Shown here: one piece after another, positions 61,310-64,000 of the stretch
Numbering within the stretch: the first letter of the stretch is position 1
How the letters are laid out: the number at the start of each line of letters is the position of its first letter
Assembly: GCA_013433145.1 (NCBI GenBank)
Contig: CM024191.1
Span: forward strand, 636,501 to 700,500
Source of the DNA: Ascaris suum
Taxonomy: Eukaryota > Nematoda > Chromadorea > Rhabditida > Ascarididae
Length of the DNA stretch: 64,000 bases
Direction: 5' to 3'
Translations under genes and position numbers: made by a program
The notes under the pieces: generated by a model
The model's database searches: none
The model's input: the letters and a program-made list of their open reading frames with translations, nothing else
Told to the model about the DNA's origin: nothing

Positions 61310-62975
61310 ATGATGTTTGAAAATTTAAGTTGTTTCGTCCGATGCATCATGTTCGACCGTAGAAATTGGACAACCTCAACCGGTCGAACAAAAATGTTTG
61401 CCATTATTCTCATATTGGCTGCTTATTTTGCGTTTTTAATATTCTCTAGCGGTGCTGTAGAGAATGGAAGATTTATAGGTAGAATAGTTTTGTGTTCACA
61501 TTTTTCCTCGCTTTAAAACTTATTTACTAACAGTTTACATTCACTAGCAATTTATCTTCGACTAAAATGCACCACTTTTTTTTTCGGTTTCAAAACGGAA
61601 GTGCTGGCATAATTTTCGAAATGAGTGTTGAAGAAGAGGTATTGAAGAGATTGGACAGACGGGTAAAGATTGCGCAAGCCATATGATGCCTCATTAAGTG
61701 TATATGCGCTCACGTTGTGGAGGGTTCGTTTGCATCGCGAAGTTTACATTCTATCTTCATAATCCCCATATTTTGGCAGTCATATGGACACTATTGCAAT
61801 ATAATTACTGCGAATGTCGTTGAATCGTTTGTGCGAAGCAAACGTGAAAATTCGTTGCCTAAAAAGGCGATAATCTATTTGATACCTGTGCAAATAATAA
61901 TCTATATTAATTACCGGTATAATAAAAAGTACTGGCGCATCTCTGTGCGTTCATTTGTCGGCCGTCTGTCCATCAGTTTATGTGATTCTTTATTAGCTCC
62001 CAAACGGTCACTTATACAATCTGAATCAATAGCAATACATCTAAATTTGCATATCTGCCTGAAACTCACTCTTTCAGTCGATAGTTTTGTTCGCTTGCAT
62101 GCATATTTGCTGAAGTTCCAGCTGCCCTTGATTTTCAGTTGTTTGCAGTAGTGAAAAAAGATACTAAAACAGAATATGGCAGAAACAATTCGTCAAAAGG
62201 TTCAGATAAGGTTGGGAGCATGAAAGTGTTTGAAAGATCAGAAACGAGAGTTGCGGATACTTCAGCTAGCTGAGCTTGAATATTGTAGAAAGAAAAGCCC
62301 ATCGGCTGAAGCTAAACAGGTTGGCATCGGAAAGGTACATGTGCAGTTAGAGGTAATTTCTCGCGTTTATGATACATTCGGAGTAATAGTGTACTTTTTT
62401 TTTTCAAAACGCAGTCGCAGACCTATGTCATTGCTTTCTCTTCTGCCAAAAAAAAACTTGAAAGATGCAGCAATCCAGTTGGGAATTTACATGCAAGTAT
62501 TTTGTGATGGTCGATTAGCGCTGGTCGTTTCAAAAGCAGCAAACTTGTTCGCATTTATGGTCGCTAGCCGTGATAAATTGACTAAATTGCCTTCGCAATA
62601 CTAGCTAACTAACGAGTACGCTTAGGCGATAAGCAGCTATATTCGTCATGCGCTCAAAAATCATAAAGCTATTGGCTTGATGTTGCTTTCTCTTTCAAGT
62701 TATAATCAAAGCTGAAAAAAGCATCATTCGATTGAGAAACTTTCATCTCAACAACTTGAAAAACATTCGCACTCGTTTTTGAAATAATTCGCAGCGATTA
62801 CTTCAGAAAATTGCGTTGTTTAGGAATTTTATTGTCTGACCATTGCAGGGGGCCTACAATTTTCCCCACTTATGAGGATCATGCTTCGAAAAATGGTGCG
62901 CGAATGGATATTGCATGATATGCAAGACTCTATTCTCAAAAAATTGATGAGAGCCAGGAGCGATGAGATTATTTG
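61310..62975 (+). CDS. Probable first exons of a membrane-anchored protein
   Basis: Exon 61310-61478 starts with ATG eight bases after an acceptor-like ACTTCTAG, as in trans-spliced mRNAs. It carries a 20-residue hydrophobic segment (FAIILILAAYFAFLIFS) at about residues 30-46 and ends at G/GTAGAA. Possible continuations in phase are 62237-62334 (RELRILQLAELEYCRKK), 62415-62496 and 62849-62975 (MRIMLRKMVREWILHDMQ, SILKKLMRARSDEIIW). One membrane segment followed by a charged helical part would suit a type II anchor or the first segment of a channel. I do not recognise it. The third exon is weakest, and no end is seen before the right edge. Confidence 0.38.
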
Positions 62976-64000
62976 GTAGAAGTGAGATCTCAGTAGTGTC
63001 TTTATACGAGGGAGGTGGGAAATACGGTGCTGGCGAAAGTTGCTTTCACGGAAAATGGGGAGGCTACATTCTGAAAAAGAATCGTGATGTAATGTTTTTT
63101 TCTTATCAATATTTTTTGGTTTACATATTACGCTTGCTGGTCATCTTCAGCTGCTGCGTATTTACTTCTGAATTCTCCGATAAACCTACTTTTATTGTCG
63201 TACATATCGATTTTGCTCTAATATAGTTAAAATGTTTACAGCGGGGAACTTGCATACAGTTTCTTTCCCATCTCTCCTCCCGGTCACCCGTCTCCATTTC
63301 CTTTCCCATCCTCCTGGTTAACTGCTGCGTTTGCCTCTGTGCGAATCATTTTATTGAAGAAGAAATACCAAAAGGCCATTCTGAATTTGAATTTAAATTT
63401 CGTGCAGTGAATATATGCATTAGCGATTTCATGTAAATATTTTTGGTAACATTACAACTGTTATAAGTTTATTAACTGCAAACTATCAGAATATGCTCGT
63501 TAGCGATGCGTATCTCCTATATCTTTTGAGATGAAATTGCTCTTCTCGAAATTCGACACTAGTTGGACGTTCTCATTTTGAGGTTTTTATAAAGTCGAAC
63601 AGATGAATCGAATGTTTTTGAACGTATTTTTGAAATTTGAGCTGAATAAATGCAGAAGTGATTTATGTGATATAGTGCCAATGCAATCTTCCATTTGTCA
63701 TTGTTCTAGCCGTACCAAATGCTTATTTTATCGCCCGAATTTAACTTTTGTCTTCGCAACTCATTTTATTGGCTGTTTAAAAGTGAATCACAGCTTTGAC
63801 TTCATTCATCTCTTTCTATGATCTTCTCTTTGCTATTTCGGTACTCTGGATATTTAATGCTCACTATTTCGTTATGTTGCAAGTATTTATTCCATTCAAG
63901 CACTTCTACAGTTTGCTATCCAGGTTTCTGCTGTGTTGTAGCTGTTTGTTTGTCTGTGTACTTGTATTAGCTGTGTTCGTCGATTTGTCACTGCTTTCCA
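62976..64000. other. Right end, nothing firmly recognised
   Basis: Open frames at 62963-63226 and 63603-63821 are short and hydrophobic or Cys/Phe-rich. They may be intron of the gene at 61.3 kb. Confidence 0.3.

Noticed and set aside
61717..62151. 144-codon open frame in an intron at the right end
   Set aside because: Ile/Leu/Tyr-rich with no ATG at its start and no splice edges fitting its neighbours; probably chance in AT-rich DNA.

Overview
The window reads as nuclear DNA of a nematode, most likely a parasitic strongylid (hookworm-like). The evidence is AT-rich introns with short TTTCAG/TTTTAG acceptors, coding sequence cut into 45-150 nt exons by introns of 70 nt to about 4 kb, acceptors lying just upstream of possible start codons (as expected for spliced-leader trans-splicing), and a decayed RTE-type LINE. 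There is no bacterial gene layout, no CRISPR array and no tRNA or rRNA gene that I could find. The genus is my inference. The long unspliced ORFs are mostly chance; genes were rebuilt by joining exons whose splice phases agree.

Layout, all convincing genes on the + strand. (1) 5.4-9.6 kb: the last six exons of a gene I cannot name. They splice in phase and end at a stop at 9604. (2) 10.9-11.1 kb: one isolated coding exon, followed by a GC-richer repeat-laden stretch at 11.5-13.6 kb. (3) About 14.9-25.4 kb: the TFIIIC subunit 5 gene (GTF3C5/Tau95 family), recognised from several conserved blocks and ending in a long acidic tail. (4) 25.8-34.0 kb: intergenic, with RTE LINE remnants near 29 kb, a perfect 25-bp inverted repeat and G/C homopolymers. 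(5) 34.1-50.4 kb: a 16-exon gene for a protein of about 928 residues, rich in Arg, Gly, Pro and acidic residues with a short RS-like part. I do not recognise its family; all 16 exons keep one frame. (6) 50.4-61.3 kb: mostly non-coding, with poly-G tracts, a GT-rich stretch and a TATA-like site. (7) 61.3-63.0 kb: probable first exons of a membrane-anchored protein that may run off the right edge.

The TFIIIC subunit is part of the RNA polymerase III promoter-recognition machinery. The 928-residue protein looks like an RNA-associated nuclear factor from composition alone. Nothing links the genes functionally except shared strand and proximity. Exon boundaries come from reading splice consensus and phase by eye, so individual junctions may be off, especially where alternatives are named.
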